Source: Acanthacorydalis orientalis (lineage: Eukaryota; Arthropoda; Insecta; Megaloptera; Corydalidae). Taken from it: 64,000 nt of DNA. The stretch is from assembly GCA_034766995.1 (NCBI GenBank), contig CM068317.1:15094255-15158254 (forward strand). The letters are read 5' to 3'. Positions 11,261-24,109 of the stretch are shown here, in pieces. The notes below the pieces were generated by a model. That model searched no databases, was not told where the DNA came from, and saw nothing but the letters and a program-made list of their open reading frames with translations. A program made the translations under genes and the position numbers. The first letter of the stretch is position 1. Each line of letters opens with the position of its first letter.

Positions 11261-11937
11261 AGAGAGAGAAAAATGGTTGGTTATTGAAGTTTGAGGGTGG
11301 ATCGACAACTAAGAACATTAGCGCCCGTAGAGAGAAAGAGAAAGCACAGCTTTGATAGAAGAATGCAGTATTATGAGTGATTAAGGGTTGAGGGTTGAAG
11401 AAAATTGGAATATTGTGAACAACAAATACAGTAGGCACTTTGGTTAACGTTGCTTGTATAGTAGTTTCCCAAAATCAGAAGTGATTGGTCGCTAATGGTG
11501 ACCAAATTGTCAAACATGACTAAAAGCTATCTCTTGATATCGGTAATAAAGCTGTTGATAATTTTAGTAATAAAGCTTTTACGTAGATATTTTGTACGTT
11601 AAAGTGTGTTTACATATTTTCGGCCCGTCTGTGTTTTATTTTATATTTCATTCTAAATTAAGAACATTTCTATATATTAACAATTCTTGAAAAAAAATTT
11701 TTTTAATAATTGTTAAGGCGCAATAAAGAAGACGAAAATCAAAAATAATGAAAACCGAGTAGATCTTCAGTTTTAAAAACCGATGAAGCGGCTATCGAAG
11801 TTTTTGAATTTACTCGTGCTATTCGGTGACTGATTGTTAGAGAGGTTGTAGAAAAAATAGGAATATCATATATTTTGAATAATCCTTTAGAAGTGAAAAA
11901 AATTGAATCGCGCCAGACACTGGGCAAAGTGCATATA

Positions 11938-11974
<37 letters not shown>

Positions 11975-12230
11975 ATTTTGTTTACATATAATATAGCTGA
12001 AGGATTTCCATACTGTTTCTATGAGAATCACTGATCATAGAGGAGTAATCATTTTTTTCTTATAATAATAATACTTTTTAAACTGTAATTGTTAAAAAGT
12101 GATTCAGAAAAATGATTAAATTAATGTATTTCGATTTCTGGATAATGAATAATAGAAAATTGAATAGAATACCATCTATAAACTAATTTTTACTCTATGT
12201 TATGTACAAGATAAATTAGCATAAAATCTA

Positions 12231-12768
12231 TTAATTTGGTAGAAAAATAATCGATCTATGACCTTAAAATTCATCTACATTTCTTAATTTAAATGGTCTT
12301 AAGTTCTCAAGTACTGTTGGATGAGTACGCCTAACTTTGTGCAAGCTCTCAAAATGTTGTGCGTGATTCTGATTCAACTAACGCCCTCAGTTAGTCGTTA
12401 TGAACTGAAGAAGGACGGCCAAGTCCTTCTTCGTACTCATGTTCTCGTCCACAGTACGAAATTTTTAGAACCAACATTGAAATATATACTCCTAGCAGTA
12501 CCCATACCAAAAGCATCGTTAGTTTACGAGCAGTTTCTGCTGCTTTACTACACGTTTTGAACTCATACAAAAAATGCTTTTATTTATTTATTTTCCATCT
12601 TTAATTCAATAGACCAATTTAAAGCAAAATTAAGAATAAAACCAAAGTCAATACAAACCAAAAAATGTACTTTAAAATGGTATTAACATCAACAGGTTGA
12701 AATGACACTTTCATTAAAAAAAATAAGGCGAGTTCAGAAAAACCGAAATTATTTTCCTACCAACCTAA
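12231..12768 (-). mobile_element. HTH-only mariner MITE, copy 1
   Basis: A 538-bp element with mariner TIRs (TTAATTTGGTAGAAAAATAA at left; the reverse of CCTACCAACCTAA at right) and TA flanks. The minus strand keeps the N-terminal HTH domain only, decayed, and joins directly to the last ~20 codons of the transposase. Three other copies (40480, 54901, 57310) have the same structure and the same deletion junction. Confidence 0.8.
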
Positions 12769-13006
12769 TATTTTGGTATATAATTTCAAAATAATTGTGA
12801 CAGACTACATATTTAATAATAAATTTTAGAAATTAGGTTGAATATACCTTTAGTTAGGAAATAAATTCCTATTTAAAATTGCATTCGTTTGGGGAACCAC
12901 TCACTCACATACAACTTGCTTTCCTATAGAATTCTGCATCATTTATGTTATTTTAAACTCCATATTTAAAGTGAACTAATCAGTAAATAAGAAAAGTGTT
13001 GACATA

Positions 13007-13009
<3 letters not shown>

Positions 13010-13100
<91 letters not shown>
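13010..13100. repeat. (TA)n microsatellite, ~90 bp
   Basis: Nearly uninterrupted TA dinucleotides with a single ACA break. Confidence 0.95.
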
Positions 13101-13102
<2 letters not shown>

Positions 13103-13335
13103 GTGTAATTTTTATATTTTATCATTTGTCATTTCCAATTTGGGAAAACAAATATCTTTGACTGTATAGCAGATTTGTCTACACACAAGAAAATAACCGC
13201 TGTGCAAACTACAAATAATAAACGTATTCTTCGAAGACAGTTACCGTGCCGCAAAGGTGATAAATGTCAACGACGGTTCGCAAACAAATCATCATTTTTC
13301 TTATTCTTTGTATGCCTTCTGTAAATATTCATATA

Positions 13336-13337
<2 letters not shown>

Positions 13338-13376
<39 letters not shown>

Positions 13377-13535
13377 TGTGTGTGTGTGTGTGTCGCTTGT
13401 GCGTTTTTAGGCTTTATGTATCTATGACACATAATATTGCGTTGCAAGTAATTTCAAATATCACGTAATTATGTTTGTATAACGTTTTTCTTGTCTTGAA
13501 AAAGTCTAATCTAATTTTTCAGTGTAAGGTGATGA

Positions 13536-13619
<84 letters not shown>
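13338..13619. repeat. Paired (TA)n tracts with (GT)n
   Basis: A (TA)n tract at 13338-13375 runs into (GT)n to 13393. A second, ~80-bp (TA)n tract lies at 13541-13619. The sequence between them is unremarkable. Confidence 0.9.
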
Positions 13620-13622
<3 letters not shown>

Positions 13623-13849
13623 GCATACAATAGACCTTCGATGAATGACCGTAATTTGTACAGAACTAACGGTCTTTGTATAAGGCACTTATAATGATGT
13701 AAACCATCTAATTGGTGCAAAGCTGCCAAAATTCTAGCCGTACATTAGATAAAATTTAATTTTAAAGATACGTATAAAAATGAAAATAAATTATTTCGCT
13801 ATAACTTTTGTTGCTAATAATCTGTTTTTATTCGATGGTGGTCGACACG

Positions 13850-14640
13850 ACCAATTTACCAATACTGTTCTTTAGAGGAAAAATCACCTTAAATGAAGAG
13901 TTCTGGTAATTCACTTCTAGAAGGGGAATCAATTCTAGTCCTCTTTGTGGCAGTGGTACTCTAGACTGGGAGGAAGTTGAGGCTTTGATTAAAAATATAT
14001 CCAGAGTGGACTTCCTTTGCCTATTTCGAAACCATCAAATCATAATCATGCATCACATAAGGCCATAATGGCCTCCAGGAGGTGCTTAATGTTCACATGA
14101 CATCACTTCATGCATCCGCAATCAATTTCACACCATAGAGGATTTTATAATATTTTTTTTCAAAACTATCTAAGAATCATTTCATTAATTTGGGTAGCTT
14201 TGAAACATGCCTTAAACATTCTCTTTGTATAGAATTTTTTAAAGTTAGAAATCACCTGCTGGTCAATGGGCTGTAGCAAAGGTGTGATATTAGGTGGTAG
14301 GAAATTAACCTTTATGAAATCATACTGCGACATCAGATGCAACGATAAGTTAGGGTCATGATCAGGACTATTGTCAAGAAGAAGAAGCGTTTTGAGGAAG
14401 AGATTATTTTTACCCCACCACGCTGTAGTGCAATCAGACACGGTCATTAGTTCAGGAGATATGATCCTCTTATGGTGAGTAATGCTTCATGAAGCTCGTT
14501 CGTTGTGCGATCAGTCGATTGGAAAAGGTCTACTGTCATTTTGCCCAACAAAAGTTAAATGAAATAAATACTTTTCTGTTTTTTAAAGTAAAGTAATGTT
14601 TAATAGCTCGGTTTCTCATCGCTGGCTTGTATAGACATGA
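13850..14640 (-). pseudogene. Pogo/Tigger-type transposase remnant
   Basis: The minus strand (14166-14447) encodes LLLLDNSPDHDPNL, FLPPNITPLLQPIDQQVI and FKKFYTKRMF. These motifs typify the DDE domain of pogo/Tigger (jerky-like) transposases, including the second catalytic Asp in the LLDN block. Upstream and downstream parts are frameshifted. TIRs were not identified. Confidence 0.75.
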
Positions 14641-14989
14641 TTTATAATTACAAAGCACCATTGTTTTTAAAGGATATTCCCAGAAATTGATATTACTTGC
14701 GTAACTAAATAATAAATAGTACGTAATCAGAGAAATTCACCACACCAAAATTTGATTAAAACCGAACACTCGCACTAGACGTATTGGAGAAGGATGCATT
14801 AATTAAGTTTAATACATTCTCGTAGATATTTTACATTTAATTATTGTTCATTATTAGTAAAAAAAATATCTCCGAGGGAAAAATTAACTATAGAAGAAAG
14901 ATCAAACGTTGTGAGTGAATATAAAAACTAAAAAATTATACTTCGGTTGGAAAAATATTAAAAATTAATCTCTAAGGAGAAAGGAAATT

Positions 14990-16131
14990 CATAAAAAAGA
15001 GCAGAGAAGTTTCGACCCTTGCAGATAAACCACGTTCAGGGCTACTTAGAATTACTACTTCCACCGATGATCGGCGTATAGTACTACAGTGCAAAAGTAA
15101 TCCAAAACTTGTTGTAAGAGAAATTCGAGAGCAACTGTATGAAGAAGGAACTTCAATTTCTGAAACCAGTATTCGAAGACGTCTTCATAATGATAAGGTG
15201 AGGAGTCATGTGGCCAGAAACAAACCCTTATTGACATCTGTCCATAAAAAGATTGAATTTAGCCAAAAAATATGTGAATAAATCACTACTTTTTGAAACG
15301 AGTAATTTTTAATAACGAAAGTAAGTTTCAAATTTGGAAAGCGTCGACGCCAAACAGTTTGCCGAAGTTGCAGTAATAATTCTTATATTAACAAATTGCT
15401 GGAACCAACTGTAAAATATGGAGGAGAAGATGTCATTGTTGCACAGATTACATATTATTGAGGGAAAATGATAGAGAAAATGTGCTGTATTATTTTACAA
15501 GAAAATTTACATCAATCAACCACCAAACCACCATCATCAATCCACCGAAACAATGAGATTGGGTTAGGATTTTACATTTCAACAGAACGACCCAAAGCAT
15601 ACGGCTGGAATAGCCAAAGAATTTTTCACAAACAATGAAGTAGATGTACTTGAATACCCATCAACGTCGCCCGACCTTAATCCTATTGAACATTTGTGGG
15701 ACGAATTAGATAGCAGGATCCCCACATCTTCAAGACAATAGCACTCAATTTAAAGATAAAATTTTGGAAACGTGGTCTCTTTGTCACTCAGTGCTTTACT
15801 AAACCTGGTAGAATCAACGCCCAGAAGGCTTAACGTTGTTCTGTGAAATAATGGTGGTCATACAAAATATTAAACAGTAAAAAAATGTGTTTTTTGGTTT
15901 TTTACATTATTTTCTTTGTAATTTTCAACTAACTTTGGCACTACACCAAGAGTAGTTTTTGTACAATTTATGATTCGTTTGAAGTATGATTGCTAATCTT
16001 TTATCAAAATAACTAATATTAATTAAGAGTTAATAAACAGTGTTTCATTTGGAGATATTTTCATTTTTTCGCACAAGTTTTCATTTTCTACGTTATTTTT
16101 TTCATTTCAACTGACTTTTGCAGGGCACTGT
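14990..16131 (+). mobile_element. Tc1-like transposon remnant
   Basis: The plus strand carries decayed Tc1 transposase. It has an N-terminal HTH segment (TSTDDRRIVLQCKSNPKL, REIREQLYEEG, SIRRRLHN at 15050-15230), then GGEDVIV (15420) and a DPKHT-like block with GIAKEFF (15590-15620). The final acidic region [19 protein letters not shown] at 15650-15710 holds the Glu of DD34E. Multiple stops and frameshifts are present. The right end reads CAGGGCACTGTA at 16121-16131, a typical Tc1 terminus running straight into (TA)n. The left TIR was not found. Confidence 0.8.
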
Positions 16132-16159
16132 ATATATATATATATATATATATATATTG

Positions 16160-16254
<95 letters not shown>
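16129..16254. repeat. Interrupted (TA)n microsatellite, ~126 bp
   Basis: TA repeats with TTGATA and TTTATA interruptions, starting at the Tc1 right end. Confidence 0.95.
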
Positions 16255-16256
<2 letters not shown>

Positions 16257-16511
16257 TACTATTTATTATCTATTTTAAAAATGAAAAGTTATGTTATATT
16301 ATTATTTTAAATTATCTATCTTTAAAAAAACATCCGTAAAATTTCACTAAAAAAATGAGATTTTGTATTAAATTATCATTTAAGATGATATCCGAAGTTA
16401 CACGAAATTTTCACGAAGAATAATACTATTTATGTGCGATTTTATAAAATAACTACGTTGCAATATATCTTAGAAAGGAGGACATTCACTAGCATTCAAC
16501 AATGCAGTATA

Positions 16512-16681
16512 TCTTCGAGAATGATTATATAGATATACTAACATATTATTTATATATATATATATATATTACGATATTGAGCAAATATATGCGATACGAA
16601 CGAATCGAGCCGAGAGAGCGAGCGGGAGCGGAGCCCACCGAAGATCGGCAAGCGTAGCGAGTTGGTGGTAGAGCCACCTGG
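16512..16681 (+). mobile_element. Helitron-like MITE, family 1
   Basis: A 170-bp element starting TC and sharing the 5' motif ATATAGAYATACTAACATA with copies at 47431 and 53594. It ends with a GC-rich hairpin region (GAGAGAGCGAGCGGGAGCGG, then GGTGGTAGAGCCACC) and CTGG followed by T. A 5' TC, a 3' hairpin and a CTRR end without TIRs or TSD match Helitrons. There is no coding capacity. Confidence 0.5.
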
Positions 16682-16805
16682 TATATTAAAAAAGTAATGC
16701 AATATATGTTACATATAATGTTGAATTAAAAAAAGTCATTTATTAACTTTTCGAATAAAGCTGATTATTATATTTAATTTAATAAATAAATAAAATATAT
16801 ACAAT

Positions 16806-16808
<3 letters not shown>

Positions 16809-16874
<66 letters not shown>

Positions 16875-16891
16875 GTATATATATATATATG

Positions 16892-16930
<39 letters not shown>
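16809..16930. repeat. (TA)n microsatellite with ATGTAT interruptions
   Basis: About 120 bp of TA repeats with periodic GTATAT variants. Confidence 0.95.
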
Positions 16931-17129
16931 GGTTGTTAATTCAAACAGCTGAATACAAAAAGATATAAACTATATTTCTCACAAAAACAATACAATCAAC
17001 AATACACAAAAATGTTCGTTGTCATGATGCTCCTCGTCACTCGTCTAACTATCCAATGCCCGGTTGATCGGATAATACCGTTCTGCTTGCGTCACTTCCG
17101 TCTCCTCTGTCCACTGTATCTTTAAATCC

Positions 17130-17130
<1 letters not shown>

Positions 17131-17165
<35 letters not shown>

Positions 17166-17189
17166 GTATGTATATATATATATACATAC

Positions 17190-17250
<61 letters not shown>
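17131..17250. repeat. (TA)n microsatellite, ~120 bp
   Basis: TA repeats interrupted by GTATGTAT and ACATACAT variants. Confidence 0.95.
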
Positions 17251-17516
17251 TTTCTCAGTTTAGAACAGCGCAGTACCTTTTTGAACAAAAACTAATTATT
17301 TTCAAAAATATTGACGAACTACCGTTTGACCAAAATATTTTTCAACACTAATTCACTTTATCGCACACTGAAAAATATGAGTCCCACATTTTTGTTCTAC
17401 GAGTTTCTTATCATTCCAGTTATGTATATACAAATTTCAATGGCAGAAAAAAGCATAGAATTAAAAATAAAGATGTACAAACATAATTAATACCTGCGGT
17501 TATATTTTAATTGAAG

Positions 17517-19020
17517 TAGGAGAACATAGAGAGAGGTCTGATCCTATTTTCAAAAAAAAGACAAATTCAAATTAAAAAAACATTTTTTTCACATGAATTA
17601 AATGAGGAATTAATTGAACACCATGCATAATACGTATAGTTTTTTAAAGAATTTTTAGTTTTAATGAAAACAGTTTACCTAATGTGTTTAGAAGTAGGAA
17701 TAATAGGGTCAAACCTCTCGAGTTACAGGAGGGTTGATCGTAGCTATAGGAGGTTTGACACTAGTCTTAAATGAATCACTGAAATTTTAAATAGCTGAGT
17801 ATTATCTGATTTATTGTATTATAAACTTATTCATACAAATATTATAATCAAATACTTATTAAATAATAACATGGCTCCACCAATATATTATTATAAACAG
17901 TTATGTATAACCCACTGTGTAGTAAGAATTATGAACATTTTCTGAATTTATTGAATTAAGAAAAAATTAAAAATGTAAAAAATATATTTTTTTAATTGTT
18001 TGTTACAGGGGGCTCTTTCCCTGACTAGCTATTGAAGGTTTGACCTTAGTCTTAATTGAATCACTGAAATTTAGAATGATATTAACTACTTTATTGTATT
18101 ACAAACTTATTTATACAAATATTATAAACAAATACTTGTTAAATAGTAACATGGCTCCACCAATATATCACTATAAACAAAATATAAACATATGACCTGT
18201 ATTTACACTAAATTGTGTGAAATAGTTGACTTCGCAATAACGTAATGTCAAATTAACTTAACTTTGACAATGAAACTGTAGGATCAAACCTCCCGAGCAA
18301 TATAATTTTGACATAAACGTATAAAAATATAGTAAAGGGTGCTTTTTAGATTTAATGACTCCTGAAATTATTAAATAAGAGTGAAGCGAGTAATAACCGA
18401 GGTTAATAACATTTTGTTATATTTACTACTTGTAAATATCACCTTACGCAATAAGCAAAAAAATACAATTTTATAGGCCAATTTTTTCTTTTTGCAATAA
18501 TTTGTTTCACATAAAGTTTTCAGATTTCTCGTTTTGAAAATTACATTTGTATGCTTATATTTTTTTGAAAATATTTTTAGAAAATTTTTCGCAATGTGTT
18601 TAGTCCGGTATTTTAAGTAGAGTCAAATCTCACCATGTTCCCCTCCAATTAAAAGTAAAAAAAAAATTATGATCACATTTTTGGTGAGAGAAGTACGCAT
18701 TAGTAATGTGAGATCATTAAAATTTGTTTAAATCAAGACAATATTTTATAAATCATGATTGCAACAAAAGGACATATTATTTGTAAGAAATGTAAAGTAT
18801 ATTTTGATAAACCAGAACGAAAATTGTTTTATAACTTGCATACTTAGCAATTATTTTATTAATTGTTAATATTATTTTTACAACTTGCATGCCTAATAAG
18901 AATTTTATATTTTTATGAAAATATTTTTGGATAATTCATCAATAATTTAGACATTTTTTCGAAATGTATTTGCAAAGTTCGGCATTTTGAATAGTGTCAA
19001 TCCTCCCTATGTTCCCCTAT
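17517..19020. mobile_element. Transposon-like element with internal tandem repeats
   Basis: The ends are similar inverted repeats: TAGGAGAACATAGAGAGAGG at left, and the reverse of CCTCCCTATGTTCCCCTA at right. The inside is built of repeated blocks. A ~210-bp unit with CTTAATTGAATCACTGAAAT and CATGGCTCCACCAATATAT occurs at about 17750-17960 and 18030-18260. Another unit ending in a CATGTTCCCC-type motif occurs near 18520-18650 and 18880-19020. No coding sequence was recognised, so it would be non-autonomous. Confidence 0.5.
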
Positions 19021-19096
19021 ATTGCTAAATTATTTTACTTTTCTGATTAAATAACGCAAAAGTTGTAACTATCACTTTTTGTCTCTTTCTCCCCCC

Positions 19097-19148
<52 letters not shown>

Positions 19149-19380
19149 GTATGCATGTAATCATATCTGTGTGTGTTAGGTATAAATGTATGATGATAAT
19201 ACGGGGCTGGAAAACTTTGGAAAAGTTTTTTTTTATATCTATCTATAATTAATTCCAATCAAATCAGTCAAGTTTCGTCAGTTCAGGTCAGATCAAATCA
19301 GACCAGGTTAAGTGAAAACAATTTAGAAGAATCATTTCAGAGAAATATACTTTCGCAGAATAGAATTATAGTCATTGCTG

Positions 19381-19381
<1 letters not shown>

Positions 19382-19437
<56 letters not shown>

Positions 19438-19438
19438 A
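19382..19438. repeat. (TA)n microsatellite
   Basis: About 57 bp of TA repeats. A (CT)n-(TA)n compound tract lies just upstream at 19100-19148. Confidence 0.9.
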
Positions 19439-19748
19439 CAGAAATAAAAAAAGATAAACGTGATTTAAAAAGACGAAAACCCAGGAGAACAATAATTTAA
19501 CGAAATTGCAAGGTATAGACACAAGTGTATATAGATTTCACTAAAGTAATATGTTTTTAGTTATCAATGTAAATTCAGTTTTCTTACACGTTGTAAGTGA
19601 AATAGATTACTTTTTTACTTCTAAAAAATGAAATCAAAATAATCACAATTTATATTCACAGATATAAGGATTACATGAATCTTTTTTACTAAAACTTTCT
19701 TTCAAATTAATATCTCGAGAAACTAAAAATATAACAAGTCGAGAAATG

Positions 19749-21491
19749 TAGAGGAGACCGAGTCTACTGAACTACGGGGCTAAGTGAACCTTTGCTTTTT
19801 AACCCAGATAAAAACGATTTATGATCTCGCCGTTAGTACTGTTGGCTACTATTAATGTCCTCACGTTGTAGAGTTGGGTGCACGGTTCCGGTTTCATTAC
19901 TCTTTGAGTGTTTCAGTAGTGTAAAAGTGAATTTTTGTTCTTTTGGAAAATTTTAATTATTTACAACTCTTTGTTGTAAGCAATTTTGAATGTGTGATAA
20001 TGAAATTTTAAAGCCTCCTGAACGCATTAACGTTACTTGTTTTTATCATATTTAGGATATTAATATATTTTTTTATAATTAAAGTTCAAATATGCATACA
20101 GGGATTAGTGAACTTGATGCGACAGGGGATAAGTGAACATATTCTGAATTTTGTTCTTATTTTTTTTTAACTTATTTTTTCAATCAGTTGAGTATCTGGA
20201 GCACTGCAGTAATATAAACTGCGGTGTCTCTCTGAAAGAGATGCGGATTTTAGCGTATTGAAATTGAATTTGGCAGTTCCAGTGTCTTGAAAAGAAGCGC
20301 ATATGGCCAGAAAAGATTGGTTAGCAGCATTTCTCAATAAGAATGCAACAGTATCCATAAGGAAGCCGGTAGCTACCAGTTTTGCACGTGCCACGAGCTT
20401 CAACAGGACAACTGTTAATCGATTCTTTGAGATGTTGAAAAAACTATAGGCTAAGTATCATTTCCTGGGTCACTGTATATGAAACATGGACGAAAGAGAG
20501 GTCACAACAGACACCAGCAGACACCAAGCAGAGTAGTGTCTCGTCGAGCTAGTCAACTGACACGAACTAGATCATCCAATTGAGCGGGTCCAACGGCTTA
20601 AATGATGTCTTCATAGCGAAATTCGATGCGAACGAATTAGATGAAATCGACTGACAGGATGCAGAGATTATTGCAGCCCTGCCTGACACTGCCGAATTCG
20701 ACGCAGCCTGGACTGATCCCGCTGACTTTGTCGCCAACAAGTCCGTCGTAGCCGAGCTTAACATCATCAAATCCGTCGTAGCTGAGCCTGGCATCGCCAA
20801 GTCTGTTCCCGCGACTATTGGAAATCCTCGTCCTTCTTTCGGAAGACCAATAGATTTTAAATCGCTGGTCAAAATTATTTGAGCATACCCGAAGGTCGGT
20901 CCGAGAAAGCAGACTCGGAAGGACGTAAGCGGCGAACAAATGCCATTCTCACGGACTAGCGTGTTATGGAGGAATTGGCAGCGGAGTAGGAGAGGACTAA
21001 AGAAATAAAATAAGGACTCCTATGATAATAGTTTCGAAACCCACACAGACAGTGGCTTCTAGGAAGAAAGAATGACCGAAAAAAAAACAGTAGTTTACAG
21101 TTATTCGATTCTAAGTACCTTTTTTATTCATTAATTTAGAAAAAAACGTTCATACAATACATCTAAATTTTGGGAAAAAACGCTTAATAAAATGTATTAA
21201 ATATTTGTCATGATAAAAACGTTTTATTTTTATTTTTAACCAATTTTTAATATAAGGGTTCACTTAACCCTGGTAATTTTGACACATAAAATTTTGCACG
21301 TTTTCACTTTTCTTAAATAACGAAAAAAATACAAAACGAATATTAAAAACTGAATATTAAAACTGCCTGCATATTTTTGTAGTTTAGGGTTTGACCTTTA
21401 CAATAGCATAGATTAATTTGAAAAACACATTTATTTTGTTAATTAAAAACGAATTTAAAAAAAACGGTTCAATTTACCCCAGTCTCCCCTA
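19749..21491 (+). mobile_element. Pogo-like transposon, deleted
   Basis: The termini are TAGAGGAGACCGAG at left and, reversed, TATAGGGGAGACTGGGGTAA at right. The plus strand encodes a CENP-B/Tc5-like DNA-binding segment (DWLAAFLNKNATVSIRKP, ARATSFNRTTVNRFFEML at 20300-20440), then NMDE, where the DDE domain should begin. It is followed by a Pro/Ala-rich stretch and a C-terminal tail (FGRPIDF, PKVGPRKQTRKD at 20840-20930) typical of pogo-type transposases. Most of the catalytic domain is absent, so the copy is dead. Confidence 0.7.
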
Positions 21492-21862
21492 TACTTGTTC
21501 CTTACTTTTCTTATAATTGCATGACGATCAACCTACTAATTTATTCCATTAATTGTTAACTGTTTTACTCTTGACTTCTTTTCGAAACTAATTATTCGTG
21601 AATGATTTCTTCAAACTAATGGCATGTTTTTATTTGTATATATTAATATATTAGGTGATTTATTTTTCATGGCAGAAATTTAAATTTATACAAATAACAT
21701 TGTGTTAAATCATTGGAATCATTAATTTTGAATTTATAAATATTATAACAAAAAATATGTTAGTATTAAAAACGATATTTCTTAAACACATTACACACCT
21801 ATTTAAATTAAAGTCACAATTTTTTTCCTAATTACAGAAAAGAAGAATATTCGATTTATAAA

Positions 21863-21867
<5 letters not shown>

Positions 21868-21917
<50 letters not shown>
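21868..21917. repeat. (TA)n microsatellite
   Basis: About 50 bp of TA repeats ending in a GTGCGGCGTGTGTG stretch. Confidence 0.9.
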
Positions 21918-21920
<3 letters not shown>

Positions 21921-22075
21921 CGGCGTGTGTGTTTATTTTCATGAACTTATTTTGTACAAAAGTAATTGAAATATAGAAAACATTTTTTATTTATTTATCT
22001 CTTTTTTAATTATAACTATAAAGGTTACGTAGGTAAGATATATTGTTTCATTTTCATAAAAAAAATTTATAATAA

Positions 22076-22594
22076 CCAGGGGGCTCTGCTCTTTACCAGC
22101 TACAATCGCTGATCCCGGTATTGGTTTACACCACGATCGTTGACGCTCACTTTCTCACAACAAATAACAAAAATCAAAAAATTATACACATAAACAATCT
22201 GCGTAAAATGTTAGTCGTAAAATTTTTGTTGGAAAAATTTACAGAAATTAACAACAAAAATACAATGTTAAAATATGTGACAACTTTTTTTGCTCTAAAA
22301 CTTCAGTGAATACAATATTTTGAATAAATTTCTTATCGGTTTTACACAAATTTCATATACTCTCTTTCATTGTATATCGTGAAACAGAACGCTGATCATG
22401 TGATTGATATCAACCAATCAGAACAGAGACCACGCGATATTCATCAATCAATCATTGGTAATCGGGAATGGAAATGGTCAACGTGCTACTTGTAGAGTGT
22501 AGCGGGAGGAGCGACGTTGCAAGGAGGTTATCTACACGAAAAAAAATGTTTTATGGAAATTGTATGATGAAACTATTTCTTATATATAGAAAGA
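22076..22594 (-). mobile_element. Helitron-like element, family 2, minus copy
   Basis: Read on the minus strand it starts TCTTTCTATATATAAGAAAT near 22594 and ends ...AGAGCAGAGCCCCCTGG followed by T at 22076. It shares an internal block with copies at 51910 and 54527: TGATYGGTTCATATCAATCA-like sequence and the CTGTTTCACGATATACAATG stretch. It lacks TIRs and coding capacity. The TC start and CTRR end fit Helitrons. Confidence 0.5.
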
Positions 22595-23524
22595 TATTTA
22601 GAAATGTTTCATTTAATCTTTTTTGCCTGTCATACATTATTGAGCTCTTTAAACCAGATATACAACCCAACTTACAAGAACGTAAATGAGAGAGCATTAT
22701 ATTTGAAAATTATGGTTTAGTGTGAAACTTTATTTTTTTGTATTTTATTAATATTTAATATTTATTATTTTATTACAATCTTAATTTTTAAAATAAATTT
22801 ATTATAAAAGAATAGGACGATTTTACAAGTACATATACAAAGAAACGACAGTTGACTCAAGATTCTGTTATTAAATAATTAAAAAAATTAAAATCAGTAA
22901 GTCCTGTGAAATAAAAGAGACATTTTTTTAATGATTGTGATGAACGATGAGCATTGCGATTGATTTCATAATTTAAGGGTAAAAAGATACCAAAATTTTG
23001 AAGTATTTTTTCTTCTTTCTTAGATACACTCTAAATAAAAATATCTACAAAATGTATTGACAAATGCTGAATGACATAATGAAGATAGAAAAATCTAAAA
23101 TATTAAACATGCATGGTTGAAAAGAGACAGATTGTAATTGTTATTGTCGAATTTCTAGAGAATCATTTGCATAAGATATTTTTTTGTAAGATTTTTTCCA
23201 TTCAGTTTTATTTACATAGACATTTACATTTTTCTGCTCAAACATTTATAAACAGATGTTTATGTCAGACACAGAGATTTGTAGTTTTACATTTGTCTCT
23301 TTTCAGACGTTTATGTAGTAAAATTATGATTTATAATTTAAGATATTAGAGTTTCTAAAAAGATTAACATAATGTGTAATAATAAATAACAATTTTGAAT
23401 ATTTTACCGAAAGTACGCTTTTTGAAACTTTAAAAAGTGTACTTATAATAAAATGAAATTCGCAAGATTGAGATAAGTTAAACATATTTTTAATTGAATA
23501 TAGGAAATTATTCAAATATATTTA

Positions 23525-23583
<59 letters not shown>
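23525..23583. repeat. (TA)n microsatellite
   Basis: About 59 bp of TA repeats abutting an RTE fragment. Confidence 0.95.
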
Positions 23584-23585
<2 letters not shown>

Positions 23586-23589
23586 ATTA

Positions 23590-24049
23590 GTAGCAGCAGG
23601 CTCTATCAACCTACTTTTGGATAAAGACCTTTTCCATGATTTTCTATTTTGTACGATTGAATACCTCTCTACTTTACTAATTTTCAAAAAAAATTTAATT
23701 TCGTTATCTCACCTACGCATTAACCTCTTCCTTGGTCTTTTCATATTTCTTGGTTTCCAGTTAATAATTTCTGTGGTCCATCGGTTGTCTTCTCTTCTTG
23801 CAACTTACCCACCCATTTACATTTCACACTTTTTACTCTTCTTATTACATTTGTAATTTCTGTCTATTTTCGTATCCATTCTATTCTTTTCTTATTTCGT
23901 CTTTTTATTACTAAAATATATCTTTCCATACTATGTTGTTTGAAGTCTCTGAATGATTTTGGTATTAAGCTTCCAAGTTTCGCTGCCGTAGGTAAGGACT
24001 GATAGTATATTTTGATCAAATTCTTTTGTCTTCAGAGTGGGACTTATGA

Positions 24050-24050
<1 letters not shown>
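23590..24050 (-). pseudogene. 3' end of an RTE-like endonuclease/reverse transcriptase
   Basis: The minus strand encodes the C-terminal region of a non-LTR retroelement polyprotein: LKTKEFDQNILSVLTYGSET near 24000, then KCEM.MGG.VARREDNRWTT and NWKPRNMKRPRKR near 23700-23770. The LTYGSETW and D-R-W-T blocks are hallmarks of RTE-like and related elements. Stop codons break the frame. The fragment is flanked on both sides by (TA)n. Confidence 0.8.

Positions 24051-24052
<2 letters not shown>

Positions 24053-24107
<55 letters not shown>
24053..24107. repeat. (TA)n microsatellite
   Basis: About 55 bp of TA repeats. Confidence 0.95.

Positions 24108-24109
<2 letters not shown>

Noticed and set aside
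13140..13325. A ~60-codon plus-strand frame with basic, Cys-containing residues (RRQLPCRKGDKCQRR)
   Set aside because: No start codon, splice site or family recognised. It lies between microsatellites, and length alone is not enough.
20567..20939. Minus-strand Ser/Ala-rich frames of ~100 codons
   Set aside because: The plus strand here carries pogo-like transposase tail sequence, and the minus frames are its antisense.
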